Source of the DNA: Dryococelus australis
Lineage: Eukaryota; Arthropoda; Insecta; Phasmatodea; Phasmatidae
NCBI GenBank assembly: GCA_029891345.1
Contig: CM056993.1
Span: forward strand, 273,762,900-273,826,899
Length of the DNA: 64,000 nucleotides
Direction: 5' to 3'
Of this stretch, positions 23,355 through 32,727 are shown in pieces. The number at the start of each line of letters is the position of its first letter. Position 1 is the first letter of the stretch. Made by a program: the position numbers and the translations under genes. The notes below the pieces were generated by a model, which made no database searches, was not told where the DNA came from, and was given only the letters and a program-made list of their open reading frames with translations.

Positions 23355-23602
23355 ACAGCTATAGTGAATTATTAGCTGACAGCATTCATGTTGTTGCAGA
23401 GCTAACGTCAGAGGATGTGCCGTCTGAGGTAATGCTAATACCATCTCCAGCCATCATGAAGCCTGAACCAATCTTGGGCTCAGACAGTGATGGTTTGCAC
23501 CATGGTTCACTTAGAAACAGCAGGCAGGAACCAAGCACAGACTCTGAGCCCAGAGAGGGTTCTCAGGACAGTGTTGAAGATGATCCTGACCCCATCTCCA
23601 TG
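23355..23602 (+). CDS. BTB/POZ transcription factor gene, internal exon B
   Basis: Acceptor tgatttgacag ends at 23354. The donor follows the ATG codon at 23600-23602 (gtttgtgg). The exon enters in phase 1, so the joining codon with exon A is GAC (Asp), and leaves in phase 0. It codes about 82 residues that are acidic and rich in Ser and Pro (SELLADSIHVVAELTSEDV, IMKPEPILGSDSD, DSVEDDPDPISM), typical of the disordered linker between the BTB domain and the DNA-binding region in insect BTB factors. An open frame with matching phases on both sides is the main evidence. IMKPEP resembles a sumoylation-type site (hydrophobic-Lys-x-Glu), by inference. Confidence 0.75.
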
Positions 23603-23900
23603 GTTTGTGGAAACTCAGTTCTCTGACCATTCCTTTCTTACTATTATTTTGTTTGTTGTGTATAATTACGAATTCTCTTGTTTAGAGTACCTGATGATAC
23701 TGTTACTGAAGTACTGTTCCAAGCAGTCTTCATAATTTGCACATCATTCCAGTTTTTTAATAATAAAATTAAGGTTGAAATTGTAAGACATTGTTATGGT
23801 GATGCGTGATGGGCTGGATATTAGTCAAATAACTATGAGATTGGAGAGTTCTGTTCGAAGAGATAGCCAGTCTCTCCTCTGAAGGGGGTTCAGTTCTGAT
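23603..23900. other. start of second visible intron
   Basis: Nothing recognised. Confidence 0.6.
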
Positions 23901-23922
23901 GTGATACAGGGGCTTTGCCGGT

Positions 23923-24330
23923 TTACAGAACTGGCCGCGTGGCGTCTCGGCAGGACAAAAAATCTTGGCTAATCAGTGCAAGTCTGCGTTTGGCTGGTAT
24001 GGCAGATGGAAGGTCACTTGGGCGACGTTTCGACAAGGCAGGAGCTTTCTGTGGTGCAATGTTATGTGGTGTTGGTGGAGTGGTGTAGGTTTCGTATGGT
24101 CGGTATACTGAAGGTGGTAAAAGTACTGCTGGTGTCAAGTGAGCTACGGCCGGTGTAGGTGGTAGTTCAGACTTCAAGTACTCTATAATAAAGTCAGGGT
24201 AAGCTGCTGGTCCAAAGCGTACAGGTGGCTCTGGAACTTCTCCTGGCTCTTGCAGTTAGCGTAGAGCTTGCACCTATTCTCTGGGAGGAAAGCTATCTAA
24301 CTGTTTGACTACAGAGGGTTGATATTCATG
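23923..24330 (-). pseudogene. unknown Pro-rich repeat gene, copy at 24 kb
   Basis: Minus-strand frame ending near 23923, with FPPREXVQALR (X is a stop) near 24260-24290, PPVRFGPAAYPDF near 24200, and a Pro/Ala-rich tail ending SAIPAKRRLALISQDFLS. The same order of motifs is present at 37025-37603 (LPPRERVQALCYLQ, then a tail with KAIPPKRKVVLAVL). I do not recognise the family. Stops interrupt it. Confidence 0.45.
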
Positions 24331-24548
24331 CACTCGGCCTGATGACCGTGAATACCTGCAAGTACATGGGTAGAGTAACTACAAGGTATTACATCTACAA
24401 GGAAGAGGACTCAAAGTGAAAGTTCACGGATGTTTTAGTTTCTTGAAAAAAATTAAGACGTGGTGATAGCGCTCTAGCTCCAGGCCAGCTTCACAAGCAT
24501 CAACCTTTGAAAGCTATATTTAGGTTGGTCGGCAGAGGCATCCGACTC

Positions 24549-24617
24549 TCTCTCTCTCTTTTTTTTTCTCTCTCCCCCCTCTCACTCCTTCCCTCTTGTC
24601 CTCCCCCCCCCCCCTTT
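24549..24617. repeat. pyrimidine-rich low-complexity tract
   Basis: Runs of CT dinucleotides, T and C. Confidence 0.9.
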
Positions 24618-25862
24618 CTCAACCTTATACTGTCTCTTACTTGATAGATGTGACTGTCGGTATACTAAGCAAGACTTTTGAATGTACTGTATATTTTTGC
24701 TCCTGTCTTTTACATACCAGGATGCTTGGAAAGAAATGGCTAATATTGTATTTCCCCTGCTTATGGGATTGATGGAAGTGAAAGTAATATTGCACCTGTT
24801 AAAGGTCACAATAATTCAAAGCCTTTGTGATGTTTGCTGTGTAGCAGCAGGTAGTGGTCAGTGATGTTAGATAATAGATGTCCCCACTCTGTCTTATGAA
24901 ATATTTCAGGGCAAGTCAATGGAATTTTTCAGTCTTAACCAAATTCAGATGAACACGTAATCTGAGACCAAATTACTACACTGAAATTGATTTTTTTTCC
25001 CCTCCCTACCTATTTTTCCATTCCTATTCAAGCAAATGCTATTATATTTAGTTCCTAAGGAAGCTGATATTGAATTCACTGTTCATTTGATTCTAGGTCC
25101 ATGTCCATGAATGGTATAAATATTGTTTTGTTACATGACATTTAGGTAGTTACTTTTGCACACAAAGTGAAATTCATTTAGGCGTACATAACATGGAAAA
25201 ATTTATACCACTTCAACTGATTTTAAGACTTGGCAGAGGTTGGGATGGACATTTATCCTGCAATAATGTATTCTTATGGTACATTATGCTGAATTGTTTG
25301 TGTACATAAATGTAGTGAAGCTTATGGTACAGGGGTTCAAAAGATACTCTCAGCATGGGTGAAACTACGTATAGTGTCAACGAGGCACGACTGACCTAGT
25401 CCTGCTGCAGAGGCTGAATTAACACAATCATTGTCTCACACTGGGCACCATTTTGAAGCCTGACCAGAGGAAGGGGGAGGAACATTCAACACTAATGTGG
25501 GTGCTAGAATGATTACGCTCCAGAAGCAGATCTGAATTCCTCTTCTCCTGCCTCTTTTGGGGTATCTGCTGTTTACCATCATGATTACTAGACTGGCCCT
25601 GGTTAGCTCAAAACTATGCACAAACTAAATGCGGTTAAATCGAGAGTCCTCCACATTGAGAAGGCGATCGGGTTCTAGAATTTCATAATTTCGGCCTAGA
25701 CCAAGGGGATAGAGGGGTAAACCCTGGAGTGAAAAGAACGCGGAGCTCTTCTAGACAAGACACCTGGGACTTGTACACTCTTAGACACTTCAAAGTGATA
25801 TGCGAAGTCAGTATCGCCGGGGACATAGGTGGTCTATACCTATGATAACGGTCAGTGGCAAT
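24618..25862. other. no recognised feature
   Basis: Mostly AT-rich intronic sequence. Between 25.3 and 25.8 kb composition becomes more balanced, leading into the repeat-gene fragment that follows. Confidence 0.5.
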
Positions 25863-26138
25863 TTATTCCCTTTCTGGGAGTCGACCGTTACAAATTGTGG
25901 GACGTGTTGGTTTCCTACTTGGGACAAAATTATCCACTACCCTGGCAACGGGACGTTTGGCCGGGCACTGTACCTTTGTTGCAACAGGAAGCTGTACTTT
26001 CCGCTTAACAGCTTGGCTTGCTGGGCGTGTGACAATTGGAACAGCGGCTGATGTCAGTTGCGGCCGAGTAGGGCAGTGGTACTGGTTGTGGGGTGTGAGA
26101 GGGCTTACTATAGGTTGAGGTTGGCAGATCCTTAACAA
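25863..26138 (-). pseudogene. Pro/Lys-rich fragment, probable third copy of the unknown repeat gene
   Basis: Open minus-strand frame of 91 codons rich in Pro, Lys and Arg (QAVKRKVQLPVATKVQ, CPAKRPVARVVDNF). Its composition and the PxKR motif resemble the tails at 23923 and 37025. The relation is by eye and could be compositional only. Confidence 0.3.
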
Positions 26139-27885
26139 GATATTGCCTTCTCATAAAATCAAAGCTATAGCGGGACTGGTAAAGGCTGGGAATTATTTGC
26201 AGTCTAATCAAGATTCTCTGTGTTTGGACAGTTGTTATTCTCTATATTTTCTGAGTTTAAATTATTTAATGCTCTGAGAGTCTCTCGGATAGATCGTCTG
26301 CGTTACCTATGCTGTATGCTGTGCTCTGCATAAGACATTGAGCTAAGACACAAATTACTTGAAGGATTAACTGTGTTGAACCAGGAAGCAGTGCCGTCAA
26401 TCTCAATACCCACTATCCTGCCTTATTCAGACTGGGACCGACTGAGATATTCGCCTGAGACCTGGGTGAGGCCCCCACCTGAGGTTAAGTCAGTGACCTT
26501 TTCAGACTGGGAAGGAGAAGTAAAACATCTGGTCTGACCAACCAAGGTATGGATTTGTATTCCTGCAGTGAAGCACTTCCGATGATCTGCCTGTATGGCA
26601 TGCCTCGGTTTGCCATTCTAATAGTGTGTATTGTGCCTTGTTGGCTCACTTTACTTGTTGCACCTTTGGTTTACTACTAGCAAAATTACTTTTTAAATGT
26701 TTTATCAAGAAACAATAGTTTGCTATACCAATTAAAATTACTTTCCTTTTAAATGACAGAAAGGAAATACATATAACAAAATATGTTACTCACAAAGTAG
26801 GTTATCAAACGTATGATTTTAATTAACGTGTTAAGGAAATGCAAGGTGAGTCCGTACTCACTCCTACTGTGCAAAATATTAATTAAAATATTCAAAGGAA
26901 GCTAAGTCCTGTCTGAAATTCCAGATGAAGGCAATGTGGGCAATATTACGAGTAGTAGGGAATAGCCAACTTAGGCATAAGGGTATTGGGCACAAGAGTG
27001 CAGGAGCTGCCCGGCCGCCATGTTGTTATGTCACTATCCACCATATTTTTTCCCTCAAAATTGACTAAAATCCCTACAATTTCCCCTTTTCTCTAAAAAA
27101 TTCCTTTTTTCCCCTAAAAAATTCCCATTTTTCCTGGAGCAGTCGAGAGGGATTAGCGACCCTAGGGTCAGGGATCAGCAACCCAGGTGACCAGGATCAG
27201 TGACCCAGGGGTTAGGAAAGCAGGACCTATGACCTTGACCTTAAAAATTCACAAAACAAAAAAAAAAAAAAATTTTAATCACAAAAAATTCCAAAAAAAA
27301 TCCCAAAAAATGTATTATTAAAAATTATAAAAATATTATTTAAAAAATGACTAAACATTTTTTTGTAACTTACATTTCTGAAGGCCCCCCCCCCCACCCT
27401 AGCATCTCTGTTTCACTCCAGCAGGCGACTGACTCTCTCACTCCCACTCCCCTCATCAATACTCGTTCTGCCATCTTTTTCTTTTTGTTCGTCATTTGTT
27501 TACATGCTACTGGAGGCAGCCATATTTGATTTTTTCTTACATCATTTGTTTATATATGACTGGAGGCTGCCATGTTAGGAGGCAGCCATCTTGCTAGGTG
27601 CAGTCCTCCATGTTTGTTTATTTTATTATCATTTGTTTTACAGTTTGCATCTTACCTTTGTGCGACTACCATTTTAGATTTCATATGTTTACATCACCTA
27701 TGTATGACCAGGCTACAGCCATATTGGTTTGTGTGTTTAATGTATAGGTTGCACTAATTATCCCTGCCAATGTTTTTCATTGACTAATTGGTGTTTAGTC
27801 GACAAGCCTCCACCACCTTCGCTTTATCAATTACTCATTTTAGTTTGACTCCCTCCATATTGGATTCTGTTCTCAACACATATGT
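26139..27885. other. intron sequence flanking the virus-like element
   Basis: No gene. 27.0-27.35 kb contains short repeated phrases (cctaaaaaattccc; gaccctagggtcagg ... gacccaggggttagg) and A-rich runs. 27.5-27.75 kb repeats the phrase ggaggcagccat / ggaggctgccat several times. Confidence 0.5.
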
Positions 27886-28098
27886 AGTATCAATTATGCC
27901 ACTTGCTATCGGCCTGTCTCGAATGGTGACATTGACCATTCCTGCAAAGTACTTTAATTTTTTTAATTATTAATTTATTTATTCTTTTATATAAAGCAGG
28001 GTTTTTTTTTTTAAATTAAAATGCAGCATATCTTTTTACATAAAATTTATTGTACACACAAAAAAATTACAGGTTTGTTAATCTTCTTCGACGTTCAC
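27886..28098 (+). repeat. left terminal inverted repeat of the virus-like element
   Basis: Outer part agtatcaattatgccac..., inner part ending cttcgacgttcac. The segment atggtgacattgaccattcc (within 27922-27942) is identical in reverse complement on the right. An A/T-rich middle section varies in length. The whole repeat aligns over about 210 bp. Confidence 0.9.
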
Positions 28099-28253
28099 AG
28101 CTCGATGTTCGCCTCGACGACCCAGGAATTAAAGTGGGCAGGGAAACACCATCAATTGAAGTATGCCCCTTCCATTATGTAGTTTCAGCACCTTCTCGAA
28201 CCTTAAAGCTGGTGATGTTCAAAGACGACTAAACAGTTATAGTGTGCGAACAG

Positions 28254-28961
28254 TCAACTATGCTCACGACAGTATTTTGACGGTCTTATGTCAGCAGTTG
28301 TAAGATACAAGCCGGTCGTGTGAAGTATCAGACAGAATGTGTACATGTTGGCACTAATATTTCCACGTGTAGTGAAATCAATCCTGCAATCAATCACATT
28401 GGAGGTAATACGCTTGTCCTGTTTATTCACATTGAATACCATGAGTGGGGCCAAACTCTTGAATGTATCAGGGCTCAATTTTGGGGATTGGGTGCACCCG
28501 TAATATGCAGTTTGGGATTGAGCATACATCTGATATGCCAGCATGTTCTGACCATTTACAAAGTTCATTTTCATGTCTACGTATGGCTAGCTTTTGCTAT
28601 TCAAAAATATTTTGACATTTTCTATTTGGCATGTGTCGAACTGCAAACGGCTCACTCTTACATTGTGCTGTCTTCCGATCTTTAGTCCAACAATGATGCA
28701 CCTCGGTTTCTCAGAAGCAAAGCTGAACTTCACCATCCAGTTGATGTGCTGGCTTGCTGGCAATCCGGGGTATGTCTCTAGACTCCATGCCCTGAAAACC
28801 ACATAAATGTTTTTACCATCTTCCATATTCTGCAACATGTGTATGCGTTCTGCAGTGCTCAACTGCACATGAGGCAACATCCATTCAATAGTCTGTTGGT
28901 TCAGTTCCACTGTCTCCAAGTTTTCTCCTGTACCCACGATGGTATCCACATGTATTGGCAA
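28254..28961 (-). pseudogene. double-jelly-roll-type capsid-like protein, C-terminal part
   Basis: Minus-strand frame resembling the C-terminal half of the major capsid-like protein that accompanies these genes in arthropod virus-like elements. Seen in order: TVELNQQTIEWMLPHVQLS, VVFRAWSLETYPGLP, SEKPRCIIVGLKI, FDTCQIENVKIFLNS, then MLAYQMYAQSQTAYYG and NISANMYTFCLILH. An in-frame TAG (28587-28589) falls just after FLNSKS; the same frame continues to 28254. The N-terminal part is missing, because the match starts abruptly at about 28940 where it overlaps the truncated protease in another frame. It lies about 150 bp from the left inverted repeat, as the last gene of the leftward unit. The double-jelly-roll assignment is an inference from the gene set, not from a structure. 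Confidence 0.6.
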
Positions 28962-29908
28962 GCATTATCACCAGCTCCTGCTTCGAATTGAAGATAATTT
29001 GCAAAACTATTGTAATAGTCTGCATGTTTACCCTTTTTTATGTAGGCTACCCAATGTGTACCGGGCCCTTCTGTTATATCCAGATTAATTATGACACATT
29101 CTTCTCTCTTGTGTTTATTGGGCAAACCATCTCTCATAAACACTCCTCTAAAATGAGGTATTTTCAATTTACATGCAAACAGTTCCAAATCCACATTCAT
29201 GAGTGCTCGTTTCGGTGGAGTTTTCATTATTGTTTCCTCCTGCTGCGTCACTTTTGCACACTTCCATCTCCTACTGGGTATGGCGTAGGTCAAGGCCTTG
29301 CTGGTTTTTTTACCCATTGTGATATCTTTCATATTTGCATTGTCTCTTTGTGCCTCGGTCAACTGCTTCCATTCATTCGATCCTGTGTTGACGGCTCAGA
29401 CGATACCACTCATGGCTCCGATTAGGCCTTCGAGAGCCCCTAGTGCAGGCAAAAGCAATGGGAAAAATCCGCAGGTAGATATTTTCTTAGCCTTGCCAGC
29501 TTTTCTTCCTTTTGTAACTGCTTTTCTTTTCACTTGTGCCTTTCGTTTGCTCTTATCACCCATGCCCATCTTCACTTTTGCGTTCATCAAGTTGGAAACA
29601 CCCCACACTCCTGTTTGTTCTCTGAGCTCAGCATCTGACAATTTTCGTATTTTGTCCGCCTTCTGTACTTTTTTCTTGTCTGCCTGGTGTCTGGCTTGCA
29701 GATTCTTGTGCTGGGACTAGGCAATGTCTTGCTGCTTGCACGCCTCGTCCAGGGTGTTTATGCCTGTCTCGTCGCGTGACAGCATTTTAGCTAGCTTGGT
29801 TCCTGGCCTGCAGAACCTGTATCTGGGAATATGCAGCTCGAACAATAGATTGTTGATCAGCATATTGACGATCCCGCTTCCAGCTATAGTCTTACCTCTT
29901 TGAGACAT
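28901..29908 (-). pseudogene. fused PLA2-like / basic hydrophobic / adenain-like protease gene
   Basis: One minus-strand frame from ATG 29908 to 28901 with two internal stops: TAG at 29717-29719 and TGA at 29396-29398. First part: a phospholipase A2-like domain (IPRYRFCRPGTKL, then DEACKQQDIA). Such domains act in virus entry and use a His-Asp pair; here the His position reads Gln and the glycine-rich calcium loop has an Arg. Middle: a very basic stretch (KSKRKAQVKRKAVTKGRK) followed by a hydrophobic segment (FFPLLLPALGALEGLIG), as in small membrane-active virion proteins. Last: an adenovirus-type cysteine protease start (RIPHF-like block as KIPHFRGVFMRDGLP, then TEGPGTHWVAYIKKG with the catalytic His, and DYYNSF). 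The part that would carry the catalytic Cys is gone. It shares the centre of the element with the rightward unit. Confidence 0.7.
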
Positions 29909-29943
29909 TTTGGTGAACTGACCGAGAAGAGTATAAATATGCT

Positions 29944-29952
29944 CCTTTTATA
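29944..29952 (-). promoter_or_regulatory. TATA box for the leftward unit
   Basis: The minus strand reads TATAAAAGG about 36 bases before the ATG at 29908. Another AT-rich box (tataaatat) lies at about 29930 on the plus strand. Such short spacing implies a very short leader. Confidence 0.5.
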
Positions 29953-30192
29953 CAGTTTTGTTTCATTATCATTCTAGACTTGGAACAGTACGGATGCCAT
30001 TATGCATCGGCTGTGTCACTTCTGCGGTAAAGCATGTTCATCTTTGTGGAATTTACATTGACATGAAATAGCGACCTGCAGAATGAAAACCTCAAGAATG
30101 CAGTTTCAGTTTGATTTCTCTCAAGAGGCAGTTTTCTTGGAGCGATGCATTAAAGAAACATTCTAAAACTTGTAGCACTGGTTCTCTGTAAC
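29953..30192. promoter_or_regulatory. divergent centre between leftward and rightward units
   Basis: About 240 bp between the PLA2/protease gene and the ATPase-like frame. It holds no recognisable gene. It may contain the start of the ATPase gene, since no good ATG is visible in the open frame that begins at 30193. Confidence 0.4.
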
Positions 30193-30994
30193 TACAATCG
30201 GCTCCATCTGCTTCATTTACTCCATCTGCGCCATTTACTCCAGCTACTCCATTTGTTCCATTTGCTCCATGTGCTCCAGCTGCTCCATGTACTCCATCTG
30301 CTCCAGAAGATTGTAGTGGTAACATACATTTTATCAAGCAAGATGTTACTCTACCCATATGCATTCATACCAAAGGTGAAGCTATCCCTCACGAATCGTG
30401 GCATGGAAGCCTATTTCCAAATACATTGAGGTGCATCATCATGGGACAATCAAATTGCAGGGAAACATGTGTCCTACTGAGCCTGCTGGAAGAAGCGAAT
30501 GGCCTTCGGTTTGTGAATGTGTACATATATTCAAAATCGCTCCAGCAACTGAAATACTGGAGATTGGCACGAGTACTGCAGGCCATGGAAGGCATGGGTT
30601 ATTTCTCATGCAGTAATAACGAAGCCGTCATACCTCAGAACGAATCACTGTGAAACTCTATATTTGTCTTTGATGACATTGCCTCCGAGAAACAAACTTA
30701 TATTTAAGAATACTTTAGCATGGGGCGGCATGCGAACGTGGACTGTGTGTACCACAGCCAGACTTATTCGCGCATACCCAAACAGATGCTTTGCAACAAC
30801 GCAAACATGTTGGTGCTGTTTCGCATGGATGATACAAATTTATGGATAGTACGCTATCTATCAGATTTCAAAGATATGTGTGTCTTGTGCTGGAAAGAGA
30901 AATACAGATTTTTGACAATCATAAAGGACTGCCCCTATATAATGGAAGGTACAAGTGCGGGTTCAATCAGTTCATCGCCAACCGTCGAGAATGA
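30193..30994 (+). pseudogene. packaging-ATPase-like protein (A32/FtsK-HerA type)
   Basis: A plus-strand frame open from 30193. It starts with a Pro-rich repeat, then LRCIIMGQSNCRETCVLLSL, the position of the Walker A loop. The expected Gly-Lys-Thr reads Arg-Glu-Thr, so nucleotide binding would be lost. Then come LRFVNVYIYSKSLQQLKYW and, after a TGA at 30651-30653, IFVFDDIASEKQ, the Walker B segment. A TAA at 30705-30707 is followed by GRHANVDCVYHSQTYSRIP, NNANMLVLFRMDDTNL and CVLCWKEKYRFL. A one-base shift near 30950 leads to the natural end GFNQFIANRRE, with stop TGA at 30992-30994. This family pumps DNA into capsids. It is about 267 codons, close to the usual size of such ATPases. Confidence 0.75.
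30199..30306. repeat. trinucleotide-based repeat (gctccatct-like)
   Basis: A run of degenerate 9-base units of the type gctccatctactccattt. On the plus strand, in frame with the ATPase-like gene, it codes repeated Ser/Phe/Ala/Cys-[Thr/Ala]-Pro triplets. On the minus strand it codes Gly-x-y triplets that look collagen-like. Confidence 0.85.
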
Positions 30995-31504
30995 GTTACA
31001 GCATATTGAAATTCGGACAGAGTAGCCTCAAGATACGCCATCATAAAGATGATGATGGAGGTTGTCTAGTACCAGGAAACAATGGTACTTGTGATGCTGG
31101 TAGAAGAATAATACGAAACATTGGTGAACCCAAACAATCCGGGGATGCTGCTACTAAATATTTTGTCCTCGAAACTCTTAATGACGTCATTTCAGAATTT
31201 GCGCAGTATGTTGGCAGAACAAAACACATTCTTTCAAAACTACCTGTCCAAGCTTGGAGTGAAGATGGAGATTGTCTGCAGTATGGTGGCCATGGATGAG
31301 CACGTGACTAGTGTTCAAAGGCAAATTATTAACAGACTAAATGTAGCATCTGTACAAAATGTAGAGAATCCGAAAAATCTGGAAGGATATATGACACGTA
31401 CATTCAGTACATTGATTTCCCACCTCGCCACTAAAACAGATATTGAAAATGACAGCGAATGTATGAGCAAGATCGAAAAAAATTTGGCAGAGACTTACGA
31501 CTAA
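30991..31504 (+). pseudogene. small virus-like-element gene with a GxPxxxxDAATK motif
   Basis: The ATG at 30991 overlaps the TGA of the ATPase-like gene by the sequence ATGA. The protein begins MSYSILKFGQSSLKIRHH, then CDAGRRIIRNIGEP and SGDAATKYFVLETLND. This block recurs in short proteins next to the other genes of Polinton-like elements; I do not know its function. Near 31240 the frame appears to shift into the one that stays open to 31504 (LSKLGVKMEIVCSMVAMDEH, QRQIINRLNVAS, EKNLAETYD). Its helical, charged composition in the second half suggests a coiled coil. Confidence 0.5.
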
Positions 31505-31507
31505 ACC

Positions 31508-31515
31508 TATAAAAG
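31508..31515 (+). promoter_or_regulatory. TATA box for the last gene
   Basis: TATAAAAG lies just after the stop of the preceding gene and about 29 bases before the ATG at 31544. The same motif serves the leftward unit at 29944-29952. Confidence 0.5.
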
Positions 31516-31543
31516 AGAGTGACAGTGAGAATTTTTATTCAGT

Positions 31544-32392
31544 ATGATGGCGGACATTGCCAACAAACTACATCGAGTGATTCAGTCTGTACGCTCAAAT
31601 TATTTGCTCGCCAATAGAGCCAAAATTTCACGCAACCATATAAATGAAGAAATTTTTAAGCTTATTACTTGTCATTTCAATGTACTCAGGAAGAACTTTG
31701 GAACATCTGTAGCTCTGAAGTCTGAAATCGACAATACCACTAAGCTTTTGAAGAAGTGAAAACATGATGAAGTACAGTCAGATCTGCGTGATAGATCGGA
31801 TATGGATTTGCCACACAAGAAGAAAGTACGGAAGAGAACCCTGAAATCTAGTGCTCTGACTCAATGGTATCTACGATCGTACACATCTTGTAATAATGAT
31901 ACAACGTATGGTGTGTACAGGCATAATGATAAATGGTTCTTCGGTGCTGATGAAATAGAGTTTCTACCAGGTGGGAGCATCTGAGTTAGCAATTACATGG
32001 TACGTGAAACTCCCCAATTATACGAACTTCTATTTTGCAATTAGCTCAGGGACTTTACAGACTCCGACCTGCTGGAATACAAGTCTTTGCTCAAACTCAT
32101 GCATGCACATTATCAAGATAATAATCCAGAGACAGGTGTTTATAAGGACAAAGATCACGGAAAAATTGACATTCGTGCAGGCCTCTTCAGCGGCCTAGCA
32201 CTGAAGAGCGGCGAAGGCCTGAAGAAAATAGACGACAGCAAGAATATTGACTATATATTTTGGGACGATCCAAACAAGCTGATTGATAGGCTGTAGTTAC
32301 TGCTTGCTTTGCAAAGTGTTGGAAATTACTCCCACACCAACAAGATAGTTTCAATCATCGAAGAACTTAAGGAGGCGGGCTACATACAATGA
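31544..32392 (+). pseudogene. last gene of the virus-like element, uncharacterised
   Basis: One continuous frame of 282 codons from ATG 31544 (MMADIANKLHRVIQSVR) to TGA at 32390-32392, interrupted by four in-frame stops: TGA 31757-31759, TGA 31982-31984, TAG 32042-32044 and TAG 32294-32296. No frameshift is needed. Recognisable blocks are DTTYGVYRHNDKWFFGADEI, LRDFTDSDLLEYKSLLKLMH, NIDYIFWDDPNKLIDRL and KIVSIIEELKEAGYIQ. These belong to an uncharacterised protein that I know from arthropod and cnidarian repeats alongside capsid and ATPase genes. Between the blocks, DHGKIDIRAGLFSG is compatible with a linker. It ends 130 bp before the right inverted repeat. A structural or maturation role is plausible but not shown. 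Confidence 0.6.
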
Positions 32393-32521
32393 GTCAATTG
32401 GACATCGCCAGCTTGAAGGTTCGAGAAGGTGCTGACACAAATTAACAGAGGGGGCATACTTCAAGTGGTGGTGTTTCCCTGCCTGTTTTAATTCGTGGGT
32501 TGTCAAGGCAGACATCGAGCA

Positions 32522-32727
32522 GTGAACGTTGAAGAAGTTGTATATTTTATTATGCGTACAATAAATTTTACGTAAAAAGATATGCTATATTTTATTTTTT
32601 AAAAATCACCTTCCCGCTTTGTATATAAGAATAAAAAAATTAATAAATATATAAATTTAAGTACTTTGCAGGAATGGTCAATGTCACCATTCTGTACCGG
32701 CCGATAGCAGGTGGCATAATCGATACT
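32522..32727 (-). repeat. right terminal inverted repeat of the virus-like element
   Basis: Reverse complement of the left repeat, with small length differences in the AT-rich middle. It ends ...cataatcgatact. Confidence 0.9.

Larger units (their letters stand above)
27886..32727. mobile_element. compact Polinton/Maverick-like element with virion genes only (decayed)
   Basis: A 4842-bp unit bounded by long terminal inverted repeats (27886-28098 and 32522-32727). Genes fill almost the whole interior. On the minus strand, from the centre outwards, lie a PLA2/minor-protein/protease-like gene and then a capsid-like gene. On the plus strand lie a packaging-ATPase-like gene, a short gene, and a last gene. 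This set (capsid, adenain-type protease, PLA2-like domain, FtsK/HerA-type ATPase) is known from Polintons/Mavericks and related virus-like transposons, in which full-length elements are about 15-20 kb and also carry DNA polymerase B and a retroviral-type integrase. Neither is visible here. The element begins 5'-AG as Polintons do, but the expected 6-bp target duplication is not seen (atatgt against aattaa). Every gene is broken, so it is an old resident copy inside an intron of the BTB gene. Confidence 0.75.

Noticed and set aside
28955-29425. 156-codon plus-strand frame
   Set aside because: It is antisense to the PLA2/protease-like gene, whose motifs are on the minus strand.
30092-30364. Minus-strand frame with collagen-like Gly-x-y triplets as a gene of its own
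   Set aside because: It lies antisense to the ATPase-like frame, is produced by a 9-base repeat, and only the repeat part looks ordered. It is kept as a question in the findings, not as a gene.
31757-32296. Reassigned stop codons in the virus-like element
   Set aside because: TAG, TGA and TAA all occur, catalytic residues are also lost (Walker A Lys, PLA2 His, protease Cys region) and frameshifts exist in neighbouring genes. Ordinary decay explains it.
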